Positions 33,985 to 45,224 of a stretch of 64,000 nucleotides of DNA are shown in pieces. The position numbers and the translations under genes are program-made. Source of the stretch: Lentzea cavernae (GTDB lineage Bacteria > Actinomycetota > Actinomycetes > Mycobacteriales > Pseudonocardiaceae); the NCBI RefSeq assembly GCF_014653695.1, contig NZ_BNAR01000002.1, positions 310,001 through 374,000 on the forward strand. The letters run 5' to 3'. The notes beneath the pieces were generated by a model, which saw nothing but the letters and a program-made list of their open reading frames with translations, was not told the DNA's origin and did not search any database. Position 1 is the first letter of the stretch. The number at the start of each line of letters is the position of its first letter.

Positions 33985-36882
33985 TCAGGCCAGGTCCTCG
34001 GCCTGCAACTCGGCCCGCGACGACACCCCGAGCTTGCGCAGCACCCGCGCCGCGTGCTGCTCGACCGTCCGGGGCGACAGGAACAGCACGTCCGCGATCT
34101 TGCGGTTGGTGTGCCCCGCGACCAGCAGCCGGGCGACCTCCTGCTCACGAGGCGAGAGCTCGTCGCCGTACCCGCGCCGCCCCCGCCGCGACGGTTTGCC
34201 GCCGCCGATGCTGCGCAGCTGGTGGCGGCACCGGGCCGCGTCGCGGGTGGCGCCCAGGCCGTCGAACGTGTCGACCAGTGCCGACAGGACCTCGGCCGCC
34301 TTCTCGTGGTCGGACGGCACCAGGCAGGCCGCCTCGCGTTCGGCGACCAGCGCGGTGAGGTAGGGCGCGGGCAGCGCCGAGTAGCGGTCGGCCGCCTCGC
34401 GGAAGAGCGGCACGGCGGCGTCGAGACGGCCGCGTGCCTCCAGGAGGAGGGCCCGGCACCAGGCCAGGGCGGCGAACGCCATCGGGGCGTCCCTGCCCTC
34501 GATGCCCGCCGCGATCTCGTCGATCAGCGACTCGGCGTCGGTCTCGCGGCCGGCCGCGAGGAAGGTGGCCACCGCGACGGGGCCCAGTTCGGTCGCCCAC
34601 ACCCACACGCCCTTGCCCCGCACGATCGCGAGGCCGCGGTCCACGTCCACGCAGGCGCGGGTGACCTCGTCCTGGGCCAGCATCGTGCGGGCCAGGGCCG
34701 CACAGCCCGCGATGGCGACCGGGGTGATGGACTCCTCCGGGGCGAACGCGCCGGTCTCGGTGAGGTAGCTGGTCGCCTCCGCCCACTCGCCCCGCGCGGT
34801 CGCGAGGGAGCCCAGGATCAGGCACAGCTCGCTGGCCAGCGGGAACAGGTCGCGGTACTCGTCGAGCAGGCCGAGCGCCCGCTCGGCGAGGCCCTCCCAG
34901 TCGCCTCTGAGCCAGTCGAGGCGGGCCCTTGTCGCGTGCGCGGTGCTGGCGACGAACGGGGCGCCGCACTCGGAGGCGTACCGCAGGCCGTTGCGCAGCA
35001 GGTCGGCGCAGAGGTCGAGGTGGCCGGTCGTGGTGAGCGCGTCGGCGAGGTTGCAGTGGGCGCGGGCGACCTGGCGCAGTTCGCCCGGGGTGGAGGCGGG
35101 CAGGAAGTCGAGCTCCGCCAGCACGGCCGGGTCGCCGGTGTGCATGCGCGAGCCGATCTCGTTGGCGTACAACGACATCTTGAGTTCGGGGTCGTCGGAG
35201 ACGGCACGGGCGCGTGCCACGCGGTCGAGCCACGGCTGGACCTCGCTCATCGGGGTCGTGCCGAGGTACGACAGGCCCAGCACTGCCTCACCCCGTGCGG
35301 CGAGGCCGGGGCGCTCGGTCAGGTCGGCGACGGCTCGTTCGAGCTCGGAGCGGGCCTCCTCGATGCCGCCCGCCTGACGGATCAGCAGCACACCCCGGTA
35401 GTGGCGGACCTGGCCGCGTGCCGCGGTGGACAGGCGCCGGTCCGACAGCAGGCGTTCGAGCGCCTCGGTCGGGTCGAGCTGGTCCAGGCCCTGGTGGGCG
35501 ATCTGGCCGAGCTTGATCGCGAGCCTGTCGACGTCGGCGGCGGGCACGGCCGGGTCGAGCAGCAGCCGTTGCAGCAGGGCCGTGGCGGTGCCGGCGTCGC
35601 CGTTGTCGACGGCCCTGTCCGCGGCGGCCTCGCCGTAGCGCAGCCACGCGGACGTGCGCCCGGCGCGTTCGCTGTGCTCGGCGAGCTGGACCAGCGGACG
35701 GGGTTCGACCAGGTCGAGCACCTCGACGGCGCGGTGGTGCAGTGCTTGGCGGTCCGGTCCGCTCAACGTGTCGTAGACGGCCTGCTGGGCCAGTGCGTGC
35801 CGGAAGCCGTACCGCCGTGCGTCGACCTCGTGCAGAACGTGGCCCGTCAGCGCGTGCGTCAGCGCTTCCCGGCTTCCGCTGATCTCGGCCACCTCGCCGA
35901 GCAGTTCGGCGGACGCGGGCGCGCCCAGCACGGCGGCGGCCTGGACCAGCCTGGTGGCCTCGGCGGGCAGCGCGGCCAGGCGTTCGGCGATGGCGTCGCG
36001 CAGCAGCACCGGCACGTCGACGTTGTCGAGCAGCCGGCGGGCCGTGGCGCCGTCCGCGTGCACGGCGCCCGCGGGATTGCGCAACGCCCGCAGGGTCTCC
36101 TCGACCACGAACGGGATGCCGGCCGTGCGCTCGTGCAGCTTGGCCGCGAACTCCGCCGACACGGGCTCGCCGTCGAGGATCGCGGACGTCAGCGCCCGCA
36201 CCTCGGCCACGTCGAGCGGTTCGAGCTCGAGCAACGCACTGGTGATCCCCGTGGGAGGCCGGTACGCCGAGCCCAGGGGAACACCGCCGGGCACGTCCTC
36301 GCGCCGGTAGGTGACGACGATGGAGAGGTTCGCGGGCGGATCGCCCATCAGGAACCGCAGCAGCTGCCGCGAGCCGTCGTCGGCCCAGTGCAGGTCCTCG
36401 ACGACCAGCAGCACCGGTCCGAGCACGCCGAGCAGTTCGCGCAGGGCCCGGAACAGCCGGTGCCGTTCGGCTCGCGGGTCGCCGGTCGGCGCGGGCGGCT
36501 GCGGCAGGTAGGCGGCGAGTTCCGGCAGCAGCGCACCGAGCACACCGGACACCGGGCTCAACCGCGAGTGGTTGCGCGCCAGGCGATCCGTGCAGTCGCG
36601 CAGCGCCTCCAGCACCGCGCCGTACGGGAACGGCTCCCCCACCGGCTGGCAGTGGCCCATGAGGACGGAGATCGGGCCCAGGTCGGCGTCCAGCAACTCC
36701 CGCACGAGACGGGACTTACCGACGCCCGCCTCGCCCTCGATCATGACGACCGCGGGCTGGCTCGGCACGGCGGCCCGCAGCGCGCCGAGCTGGTCACCTC
36801 GCCCCACCAGCACCGGCGAGCTGGTGCGCATCAGTCCGCCGGGGTCGCAGCGTCGCGCCCTGGACTTCGGTGTCCGGCTCAT
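33985..36882 (-). CDS. Large ATPase LuxR-type (LAL) transcriptional activator
   Basis: About 965 residues. AAA-type ATPase domain near the N-terminus with Walker A GEAGVGKSRLV and Walker B-like VLLVVEDLHWADDGS, a long helical (TPR-like) middle, and a C-terminal LuxR helix-turn-helix (LSPREQEVARLLVAGHTNRKIADVLFLSPRTVEQHAARVLRKL split over about residues 895-955). Start ATG 36882 has TAACAT eight bases upstream, fitting a leaderless transcript; ATG 36831 with a ggcgg site is the alternative. Divergent from the first subtilisin, with an 18-bp palindrome between, so it may activate the protease genes; the signal is unknown. Confidence 0.88.
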   Translation of the reverse strand: MSRTPKSRARRCDPGGLMRTSSPVLVGRGDQLGALRAAVPSQPAVVMIEGEAGVGKSRLVRELLDADLGPISVLMGHCQPVGEPFPYGAVLEALRDCTDRLARNHSRLSPVSGVLGALLPELAAYLPQPPAPTGDPRAERHRLFRALRELLGVLGPVLLVVEDLHWADDGSRQLLRFLMGDPPANLSIVVTYRREDVPGGVPLGSAYRPPTGITSALLELEPLDVAEVRALTSAILDGEPVSAEFAAKLHERTAGIPFVVEETLRALRNPAGAVHADGATARRLLDNVDVPVLLRDAIAERLAALPAEATRLVQAAAVLGAPASAELLGEVAEISGSREALTHALTGHVLHEVDARRYGFRHALAQQAVYDTLSGPDRQALHHRAVEVLDLVEPRPLVQLAEHSERAGRTSAWLRYGEAAADRAVDNGDAGTATALLQRLLLDPAVPAADVDRLAIKLGQIAHQGLDQLDPTEALERLLSDRRLSTAARGQVRHYRGVLLIRQAGGIEEARSELERAVADLTERPGLAARGEAVLGLSYLGTTPMSEVQPWLDRVARARAVSDDPELKMSLYANEIGSRMHTGDPAVLAELDFLPASTPGELRQVARAHCNLADALTTTGHLDLCADLLRNGLRYASECGAPFVASTAHATRARLDWLRGDWEGLAERALGLLDEYRDLFPLASELCLILGSLATARGEWAEATSYLTETGAFAPEESITPVAIAGCAALARTMLAQDEVTRACVDVDRGLAIVRGKGVWVWATELGPVAVATFLAAGRETDAESLIDEIAAGIEGRDAPMAFAALAWCRALLLEARGRLDAAVPLFREAADRYSALPAPYLTALVAEREAACLVPSDHEKAAEVLSALVDTFDGLGATRDAARCRHQLRSIGGGKPSRRGRRGYGDELSPREQEVARLLVAGHTNRKIADVLFLSPRTVEQHAARVLRKLGVSSRAELQAEDLA

Positions 36883-36909
36883 CCGCACCGATGTTAGGTG
36901 AAAGACGCG

Positions 36910-36927
36910 TATCCCTACGTAGAGATA
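36910..36927. promoter_or_regulatory. 18-bp palindrome between the LAL regulator and the subtilisin gene
   Basis: TATCCCTACGTAGAGATA is a palindrome with one mismatched pair around the core CTACGTAG. Its centre is about 35 bases upstream of the presumed start of the LAL transcript, overlapping the -35 region where no consensus hexamer is seen, as expected for an activator site. Confidence 0.5.
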
Positions 36928-37018
36928 TCCGGATTGTTCGTCGTTCCGGGTCGCCCGATGGTGATCGGCACGTGGTCGCCCACCCCTGCCGAGGCGGCCG
37001 GAGAACGGAGAACCAGAG

Positions 37019-38581
37019 ATGCGACTTGATCGCACGACACGCGTGCTCGCGGCGACCGGGCTCGGCCTGGCCGTCGTGGCGGCGGTGAGCAGCCCTGTCC
37101 ACGCCCAAGCGGGGGCGATCCAGAAGACCGCCCAGCCCGTCGCGGGCAGCTACATCGTCGTGTTCAAGGACGGTGCCAGCGACGCTCCCACCACCAACGC
37201 GAAGGCGCTCGACCTGGCCCGCAAGCACGGCGGCAAGGTCAGCAACACCTACGTGGCGTCGGTGCGCGGGTTCGCGGTGAAGCTGGACGAGGCGGCGGCG
37301 AAGCGCCTGGCGGCCGACCCGTCGGTGGCCTACGTGCAGCAGGACGGCTGGGCGCGGATGTCCGACACCCAGACGAACCCGACGTGGGGCCTCGATCGGA
37401 TCGACCAGGCGAACCTGCCCGTCGACGCGAAGTACACCTACCCGAACACCGCGCCGACCGTGACCGCGTACATCCTCGACACCGGGATCTACAAGGCGCA
37501 CAGCGAGTTCGAGGGCCGCGCCAAGGACGGCTACGACTTCATCGACAACGACCCGGACGCCTCCGACTGCCAGGGCCACGGCACGCACGTCGCCGGCACC
37601 GTGGGATCGAAGACGTACGGCGTGGCGAAGAAGGTCAACCTGGTCGGCGTGCGCGTGCTCGACTGCTCGGGCAACGGGCAGTACTCGCAGATCATCAAGG
37701 GCATCGACTGGGTCGCGCAGAACGCGAAGAAGCCGGCCGTGGCGAACATGAGCCTCGGCGGCGGTGCGGACTCCACTGTGGACAACGCGGTGAAGCGCGC
37801 GATCGCGGCGGGCGTCACGTTCGGCCTGGCGGCGGGCAACAACAACGGCGACGCCTGCCAGACCTCCCCCGCCCGCGTGCCGGAGGCCATCACCGTGGCC
37901 GCCAGCGACTCGGCGGACAAGCGGTCGATCTACACCGGCGGTCAGGCGTCGAACTGGGGCTCCTGCGTCGACCTCTTCGGGCCCGGCTCGAACATCACCT
38001 CCACCAAGAACGGCGGCGGCACCACCTCCATGGGCGGCACCTCGATGGCCACCCCGCACGTCGTCGGCGCCGCCGCGCTGTACGTGTCCGCGAACCCGTC
38101 CGCAACCCCTGCCCAGGTTCGCGACGCGCTGGTGAACAACGCCACGACCGGCAAGATCACCGATCTGCGGGGCTCGCCGAACAAGCTGCTCAACATCAGC
38201 TTCATCGGCGGCGGTGGCCCGGACCCCGAGCCGTGCGCCGCGGCCACCAACGGTGACGACGTGTCCATTCCGGACACCAACACCGCCGTGTCCTCCTCCG
38301 TCAGCGTGACCGGCTGCACCGGCAAGGCTTCGACCGCCACCAAGGTCAAGGTGGACATCAACCACCCCTACACCGCCGACCTCGCGATCGACCTCGTCGG
38401 TCCGTCCGGCGCGACCTACAGCCTCAAGAAGGCCAAGGGCGCGACCTCGTCCGCCGGTGTGCACGAGACCTTCACGGTCGACGCCTCCGCGGAGAACCGC
38501 AACGGCACGTGGAAGTTGCAGGTGACCGACGTCTGGACCTACGACGCCGGGAACATCGACACCTGGACCCTGACGTTCTGA
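37019..38581 (+). CDS. Secreted subtilisin-like (S8) protease with P-domain
   Basis: 520-residue exported protease. Signal peptide about 1-30, I9 inhibitor propeptide about 42-110 (SYIVVFKDG...YVQQDG), peptidase_S8 about 120-395 and C-terminal P-domain about 405-520. Catalytic Asp154 (ILDTG), His187 (GHGTHVAG) and Ser342 (GTSMATPH), with oxyanion Asn274, are all present; proteinase K-like cysteines accompany them. It ends with NGTWKLQVTDV...IDTWTLTF. A 20-base gap separates it from its paralogue, so the two are probably co-transcribed. Confidence 0.94.
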   Translation: MRLDRTTRVLAATGLGLAVVAAVSSPVHAQAGAIQKTAQPVAGSYIVVFKDGASDAPTTNAKALDLARKHGGKVSNTYVASVRGFAVKLDEAAAKRLAADPSVAYVQQDGWARMSDTQTNPTWGLDRIDQANLPVDAKYTYPNTAPTVTAYILDTGIYKAHSEFEGRAKDGYDFIDNDPDASDCQGHGTHVAGTVGSKTYGVAKKVNLVGVRVLDCSGNGQYSQIIKGIDWVAQNAKKPAVANMSLGGGADSTVDNAVKRAIAAGVTFGLAAGNNNGDACQTSPARVPEAITVAASDSADKRSIYTGGQASNWGSCVDLFGPGSNITSTKNGGGTTSMGGTSMATPHVVGAAALYVSANPSATPAQVRDALVNNATTGKITDLRGSPNKLLNISFIGGGGPDPEPCAAATNGDDVSIPDTNTAVSSSVSVTGCTGKASTATKVKVDINHPYTADLAIDLVGPSGATYSLKKAKGATSSAGVHETFTVDASAENRNGTWKLQVTDVWTYDAGNIDTWTLTF

Positions 38582-38601
38582 CGAGCACCGGAAGGATTCC
38601 C

Positions 38602-40134
<1,533 letters not shown>

Positions 40135-40145
40135 TCCCACCACGC

Positions 40146-40181
40146 GAAGAGCCCCGGAGCCAGCAGGCTCCGGGGCTCTTC
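40146..40181. terminator. Strong bidirectional hairpin terminator
   Basis: Perfect 16-bp stem (gaagagccccggagcc and complement) with an AGCA tetraloop, between the convergent subtilisin and trypsin-like genes. The most convincing terminator in the window. Confidence 0.9.
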
Positions 40182-40200
40182 CCCTGTCCCCGAAGGGGGT

Positions 40201-42006
40201 CTAGCGGGTGACGGTCAGCGTGAACGTCGTCGTGCCGGTCTTCCCGTCGGCCGAGGTGGCCTTGACGGTGATCGGGTAGGTGCCGGGCGGGGTGGAGAAG
40301 TTGGTGAAGATCCAGACGTTGCTGGTGCCGTTCTGGCCGATCGTGGCCGGGTTGAACGAGAACTGCGCACCGGCGGGGACACCGGACGCGGTCAGCGTCA
40401 GGTTCCCGGTGCCACCACTGGCCTTCACCGACGTCTGGGCCAGCAGGCCCTGCTTGACGCTCGCGGACGACGGCGTCGCGGTCACGGTGACCTCACCGGT
40501 CGGCGGCTCCTGGGAGCCCTCGACCGTGAGCGACACCGCGGTGGTGGCCGTCTTGCCGTTCGCGTCGGTGCCGGTGACCGTGATCGACGAGGTTCCGGCG
40601 GTCGCCGTGGACGACACGTCGAGCGTCAGCTTGGCCGACGAACCCGCGCCGATCGAGGCCGGCTGGAACGCCGCCTTCACGCCGGTGGGCACACCCGACG
40701 CCGTGAGGGTGATCGTCTGGCCGTCACCGCCGGACGAGATGGTCGTGGAGACGTACTTGCCCTTGGCCGCCTTCACACTGCTCGGCGAGGCTCCCAATGT
40801 GAAGTCGCCCGGCTGCGGATCCCCACCGCCGGTGACGGTCAGCGAGTACTTGCCGGACGCGGTCTTGCCGCTCGACGTGGTGCCGGTGACGGTGATCTCG
40901 TAGGTGCCGTTCGCGGCCGAGGTGGTCGCCTCGAACGTGACCTTGGCCGAGTTGCCGGTGGTGACCGACGTCGGCTGGAAGACCGCCTTCACCCCGCTGG
41001 GCAGCCCGGACGCTGACAACGTGGCGTTCTCCGCGCCGCCGGAACCGGCCGTGGTGGTGATGCCCGCGGACAGCGTCTTGCCCGCCGCGACCGACCCGCT
41101 GCCCGGCGCGACGGTCAGGCCGAAGTCGCCGACCGGCGGCTGCTGGCCGACCTCGGTCCTGACCCAGTCGCCCATCTCGTTGTCGAGGCGGCCGTAGATC
41201 GAGTACCACTTGAAGTCCGACCGGCTCCACGACGCGACGCCGTAGATCTTGCCGTCGACGACCAGCGGGCCGCCGCTGTCACCGGGCAGGATCGTGGTCC
41301 GGCCGTCGGAGTACCCGGCGCAGATCATGGTCGCCGACTTGAAGCCCGCGCCGACGCCCTGGCAGACGCTGTCCCCGTTGACGACCGGCAGACTCGCCTT
41401 GTCGAGGGTGACATCCGCCGAGGTGTCGTTGAAGTCCTTCTTGCCGTAGCCGTACCCGACACCGGTCTTGCCGGGCGCCGCACCGCCGGAGTCGGCACTC
41501 GTCGCGAACTTCGGGTACGCGGCACCGCCCTTGAGCGCGATGTCGCGGTCCACGGTCACGACGGCGACGTCGAAGCCCTGGTCGAAGTTGACGTACTTCG
41601 GGTGCTTCTTGTAGCTGACGACGTTGACGGCGAACCCGGATCCGTTGCCGCCGTTGAAGTCCTTGAGGTCGTCGAGACCGTAGACGAACCTCTTCTCGCC
41701 CTGGGCGTCCGCGCAGTGCGCCGCGATCAGGATCTTGCGCGGCGCCACGACCGTGCCGCTGCAGGTCTGTCCCTCCGGCCGGGTGCCACCGGCGCGGATC
41801 CCGGCGACGATGCCGGGGAACTCGCTCACGGTGGCGTTCTGCCCGCCGGCGAACAGGGGCGAGGCGTCACCGAGGTTCGCGGGGACGGTGTCCCCCAGGT
41901 AGTTCGCCGCAGGGGCGTTCGGCGGTGCGGCGTTCGCGGTGCCGACGGGCGTCAGCACCGAGGCCGCGACCAGGGCCACCAGGCCCCATGACCGTGTTCT
42001 CGTCAC
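40201..42006 (-). CDS. Secreted trypsin-like S1 protease with three Ig-like repeats
   Basis: 601-residue protein. Signal peptide about 1-27, trypsin domain about 50-275 with His97 (LIAAHC), Asp146 (GFDVAVV) and Ser244 (PGDSGGP), then three tandem immunoglobulin-like modules (about 280-375, 380-480, 485-601), each with a PSGV/PTGV/PAGA turn and a closing K..LTV strand. Mature start may be at LFAGGQNATV. GTG 42006 was chosen since VTRTRSWGLVALVAA gives a proper signal peptide and GGAGAGG precedes it. The Ig modules may bind polymers or space the enzyme from the wall. Upstream palindromes resemble that of the subtilisin promoter. Confidence 0.92.
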   Translation of the reverse strand: MTRTRSWGLVALVAASVLTPVGTANAAPPNAPAANYLGDTVPANLGDASPLFAGGQNATVSEFPGIVAGIRAGGTRPEGQTCSGTVVAPRKILIAAHCADAQGEKRFVYGLDDLKDFNGGNGSGFAVNVVSYKKHPKYVNFDQGFDVAVVTVDRDIALKGGAAYPKFATSADSGGAAPGKTGVGYGYGKKDFNDTSADVTLDKASLPVVNGDSVCQGVGAGFKSATMICAGYSDGRTTILPGDSGGPLVVDGKIYGVASWSRSDFKWYSIYGRLDNEMGDWVRTEVGQQPPVGDFGLTVAPGSGSVAAGKTLSAGITTTAGSGGAENATLSASGLPSGVKAVFQPTSVTTGNSAKVTFEATTSAANGTYEITVTGTTSSGKTASGKYSLTVTGGGDPQPGDFTLGASPSSVKAAKGKYVSTTISSGGDGQTITLTASGVPTGVKAAFQPASIGAGSSAKLTLDVSSTATAGTSSITVTGTDANGKTATTAVSLTVEGSQEPPTGEVTVTATPSSASVKQGLLAQTSVKASGGTGNLTLTASGVPAGAQFSFNPATIGQNGTSNVWIFTNFSTPPGTYPITVKATSADGKTGTTTFTLTVTR

Positions 42007-42114
42007 GTTGGTTCCTCTCCGGATCTCAGGAACGCCCACCTCAGGGCAGGGATGGCGGCCGTTCGCTGCGATCACTGTCGGAGCAGGGCACGTGCGGAAC
42101 AATCAGGGTCCGCA

Positions 42115-42130
42115 TCCGTAGGGGTACGGA
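42115..42130. promoter_or_regulatory. Palindrome upstream of the trypsin-like protease
   Basis: TCCGTA-GGGG-TACGGA has perfect 6-bp arms, about 110 bases before the protease start. On the minus strand it contains CCCTACG, also found in the palindrome at the subtilisin promoter (36910-36927). A second inverted pair, TGCGGA/TCCGCA, adjoins it at 42093-42114. Confidence 0.4.
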
Positions 42131-42146
42131 ACTTTCACCACCTACG

Positions 42147-42210
42147 GTCTTGTCCGCCGCCTCCGAGGCCCTCGGCCGCGACCATCGCGGGCGGACCCAC
42201 CGGACAAGAC
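42147..42210 (-). terminator. Terminator-like inverted repeat after the glycosyltransferase
   Basis: GTCTTGTCCG and CGGACAAGAC are perfect 10-bp arms about 44 bases apart, with further GC-rich pairing inside, directly after the glycosyltransferase stop. A short direct repeat, CCTACGGTC, flanks both ends. Confidence 0.5.
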
Positions 42211-43728
42211 CTACGGTCGGCGGAAGATCGTGATGGAGTGGCCGACGACGTCGATCGGAGTGCTCGTGTCGACCAGTGCCCGCAGCAGGTCGTCGGCCTT
42301 GGCGATCGCCGTGTTGGACACGACGAGCAGCCCCTTCACCTCGTCCCGCGGCGCCTCGCGCGGGTCAGAGGCGTGGATCCCGTGGTGCTCGGGCACTCCG
42401 GCGCCCTTGTAGACGAGCCACGTCCGCTCGCCCGGGTACCGCTTGAGCCGCTCGGCGAGCCTGCCGAGGTCCTGTCCCCAGTCGACGTTCGAGTCGTGCA
42501 GGTGCAGGTGGGTCTTGGACGGGCCGCCGAACACCTCGTTGGAGTACGGCAGGTAGTACGGGAACGTCCACAGTGAACTGGCGGCGACCAGCGCCACCGC
42601 GATCGCGGCGTAGCGCCGGTGCGCGACCACGGCGGCGGCGACGGCGAGGAACATCGGTACGAAGATCGCGTACCGGACGCCGAGGTCGCGGCTGCCGGTC
42701 ATGGCGACGGCCAGCAGCACGGCGGTGGGAGCGAGGACGTACGCGGCCGCCGGGCGCCCGATCATCGCGGCGGCTCCGGCAGCCCAGAGCAGCAGTGCGC
42801 CCAGCGGTGTCTTCACCAGCAACGCGGCTGGCAGGTAGTACCAGCGCGAGCCCTCGTAGTGCGTGCCGAAGAGGTACCCGCCCCAGACGCGGTTCTCCAG
42901 TCCCAGCTGGAGGTGGATCCCGTCCAGGTAGGCCTGGGGGAACGCCGCGGAGGAGTCCACCGAGACGTAGGAGATCCAGACGACGGTGGTCGCCGCCAGC
43001 AGCACACCGACCGCGGCCCGATATCCGGCCTGCCATGCCACCAGGGCCAGGACGACCGGCACGGCGGCGAGGGTGTTCGTCTTCGTCGCGAGGGCCGCGC
43101 CGAGCGCCAGCCCGGCGAACGGCAGGTACAGGGCCGGGTCGGTCCGCGCTCGCCACGACAGCCAGGCGGAGGTGAGCACGAACCCGGCTGCCGCAACGTC
43201 CAGCGTGGCCAGCGATCCGTGCGCGATGAGGTCGGGCGAGAACCCGTACAGCGCCAGCGCGACGAGGCCGCCGGACCGGTTCGAGACGTCCGTGGCGAAC
43301 AGGAGAACGACCAGCCCGAACAGCAGCGTGAGCACGATCATCGGAAGCCTGGCCGCCAGGAGCAGCGCGCCGGGGTCGTTGCCCGACTCGTAGAGCACGT
43401 GCCGGCCGAACTCGGTCTGGTCGCCCCGGAAGTCCGGGTCGAACCGCACGTCCGCGAACGCGAGACCGGTCGCCATGATCAGCTTGCCGAGCGGGGGGTG
43501 CTCCGGGTTGTAGCGCAGGCTGTGCTGCTCCAGCTGCACGACGGCGGCGCCGATGTAGACGGGCTCGTCGACGGTCGGCGTCTGCCGGACGGCCGTGGTG
43601 ATCATGGCGATTGCCATCTGGGTCAGGAGCACCGCCGCCACCAGCACGAACAGCCACCGCCGGGGTGCGCTCACCTGCACGGTCGGCAGGGGCACCACGG
43701 CGGGGCGCTGGATCGTGACGAGCGACAA
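42211..43728 (-). CDS. Polytopic membrane glycosyltransferase (GT39/ArnT-like fold)
   Basis: 505 residues with about ten hydrophobic helices. The first periplasmic loop has TVDEPVYIGAA, the acidic pair typical of GT-C enzymes that use polyprenyl-phosphate sugars, followed by NPEHPPLGKL. A late SNVDWGQDLGRLAE motif is common to a family annotated as mannosyltransferases or glycosyltransferase 39. Likely transfers a sugar to an envelope acceptor outside the membrane; donor and acceptor unknown. Monocistronic by position; its terminator-like repeat follows at once. Confidence 0.78.
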   Translation of the reverse strand: MSLVTIQRPAVVPLPTVQVSAPRRWLFVLVAAVLLTQMAIAMITTAVRQTPTVDEPVYIGAAVVQLEQHSLRYNPEHPPLGKLIMATGLAFADVRFDPDFRGDQTEFGRHVLYESGNDPGALLLAARLPMIVLTLLFGLVVLLFATDVSNRSGGLVALALYGFSPDLIAHGSLATLDVAAAGFVLTSAWLSWRARTDPALYLPFAGLALGAALATKTNTLAAVPVVLALVAWQAGYRAAVGVLLAATTVVWISYVSVDSSAAFPQAYLDGIHLQLGLENRVWGGYLFGTHYEGSRWYYLPAALLVKTPLGALLLWAAGAAAMIGRPAAAYVLAPTAVLLAVAMTGSRDLGVRYAIFVPMFLAVAAAVVAHRRYAAIAVALVAASSLWTFPYYLPYSNEVFGGPSKTHLHLHDSNVDWGQDLGRLAERLKRYPGERTWLVYKGAGVPEHHGIHASDPREAPRDEVKGLLVVSNTAIAKADDLLRALVDTSTPIDVVGHSITIFRRP

Positions 43729-43850
43729 GACCGCTCGGTCCTCTCAGGTGGGTGGACGAACCCGACACTGTCCTGAAACGGGATGCCCGCCGAACAGGTT
43801 GCCTGCACATTTCGCTACAAGTCGTCGTGGAATCCCCTACCGCATTTCAA

Positions 43851-43863
43851 CTACAGGTTGTAG
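43851..43863. promoter_or_regulatory. Palindrome upstream of the MFS exporter
   Basis: CTACA-GGT-TGTAG is a 13-bp palindrome 33 bases before the chosen MFS start, and a similar half-site (CTACAAG) occurs at 43815. It suggests local repressor control, but no regulator gene is adjacent. Confidence 0.4.
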
Positions 43864-43895
43864 CTTTACTGGCCCCCGGACGAGGGAGACCAGCC

Positions 43896-45215
43896 GTGAC
43901 CGGATCCACCCGCTCGATGGCAGTCCTGGCGGCGCTGGCCGTCACGATCGGCGCGCTCGAGAGCATCCCGTTCCCCGCGCTCCCGTTGCTGCAACGCGAA
44001 CTCGGCCTCGACCCGGCCCAGGCCGGGCTGCTGTCCACGACGCTGATCATCACGTCGGCCATCACCATGCCGATCGTCGCGAAGATCGCCGACGACCGCG
44101 GCGGGCGTCGGACGTTGCTGGTGCTGACCTGGTGCATCGTCGCCGGGGCCGTGCTGTCGGCGTTCGCGACGACGTTCCCCGCGATCCTGCTCGGGCAGTT
44201 CCTGCAAGGACTCGGCGGCGGCGTGCTGCCGGTGTCGTTCGTCGTGGCACGGCAACCGTTCAGCGAGTCCACACCGGTCGCGGTCGGCGTGCTCACCGGT
44301 CTGTTCACCGTCGGCACCGGTCTGGGCGTGCTCGTCGCCGGGCCGCTCGCGGACGCCCTGTCGCGCCAGTGGATGTTCCTGCTGCCGGCCCTGGTCGTGG
44401 CCGCGGTGGCGCTCGTCGCGCCGTTCGCGTTGCCCGGCGCACGAAACGTGCGGCGAGCGCGGCTGGACTGGCTCGGCGGCCTGTTGCTGGCGTTGGCGCT
44501 CGCCTCGCTCATGCTGGCCCTCTTCCTTGCACCGCAGGGACTTCTCGCTGCCGCCGCACTGCTCGTGGTGGCACTCGCGTCCGGCGCGGGTTGGGTCGCG
44601 GTCGAACGCCGCGCCGAACATCCGCTGATCGACCTCGGCGTCCTGCGTGCGCGCGGGGTGTGGACGGCGAGCATCACGGCAGGGGCGCTCGGGGCGAGCT
44701 ACTCGGCAACGTACTTCCTGGTGCCGCAACTGCTCTCCGGGTTCGGTGCCACCGCCACCGAGATCAGCCTGCACCTCTTCCCCACCGTGGCGGTCGCCGT
44801 CGTGGTCGGGCCGTTGTCCGGCTTGTTCGTGCGACGCGCCGGGGTTCGGGTCGCGATGGTGGTGGGTCTGGCACTCACGGCCTCGGGAACGTTGTTCCTG
44901 GCCGGCTGGCACGACGTGCCGTGGCAGATCGCGGCAGGAATGCTGGTGACGCTCGGACTCGGTGTCGGAACCGCGTCCACCGCCACCTACACGGCCGTGA
45001 TCGCCTCGGTCGGCGAGCAGGACACCGGGGTTGCGGCGGCGACGTGCGGGATCGCGCGCGCGATCGGTGCGGCACTGGGAGTTCAGGTCGCGGCCGCGTT
45101 GCTCACGGCAGGGGTCTCGTTCCAGCTCGGCTTCCTGCTGGCGGCGGCCGTGGTGCTGGCACCGCTGGTGTTGCAGCGGAAAATTCGCTTCAGCGAGGCG
45201 GCCGTGCGGGGCTAG
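43896..45215 (+). CDS. MFS drug/metabolite exporter
   Basis: 439-residue transporter with 12 or more hydrophobic segments. Motif A appears as AKIADDRGGRRTLLV after helix 2 and motif C-like glycine-rich GVLTGLFTVGTGLGVLVAGPLAD in helix 5, marking it as an antiporter of the DHA/QacA kind. Start GTG 43896 has GGGAG seven bases upstream; about 48 codons of upstream open frame lack hydrophobic or conserved sequence. Followed nine bases later by the beta-lactamase-like gene, perhaps co-transcribed. Confidence 0.87.
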   Translation: MTGSTRSMAVLAALAVTIGALESIPFPALPLLQRELGLDPAQAGLLSTTLIITSAITMPIVAKIADDRGGRRTLLVLTWCIVAGAVLSAFATTFPAILLGQFLQGLGGGVLPVSFVVARQPFSESTPVAVGVLTGLFTVGTGLGVLVAGPLADALSRQWMFLLPALVVAAVALVAPFALPGARNVRRARLDWLGGLLLALALASLMLALFLAPQGLLAAAALLVVALASGAGWVAVERRAEHPLIDLGVLRARGVWTASITAGALGASYSATYFLVPQLLSGFGATATEISLHLFPTVAVAVVVGPLSGLFVRRAGVRVAMVVGLALTASGTLFLAGWHDVPWQIAAGMLVTLGLGVGTASTATYTAVIASVGEQDTGVAAATCGIARAIGAALGVQVAAALLTAGVSFQLGFLLAAAVVLAPLVLQRKIRFSEAAVRG

Positions 45216-45224
45216 CCTGCCCGG

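Noticed and set aside
43851..43863. BlaI/penicillinase-repressor operator upstream of the MFS and beta-lactamase-like genes
   Set aside because: BlaI sites have CTACA-N2-TGTAG; here the spacer is three bases and no BlaI/BlaR gene is present.
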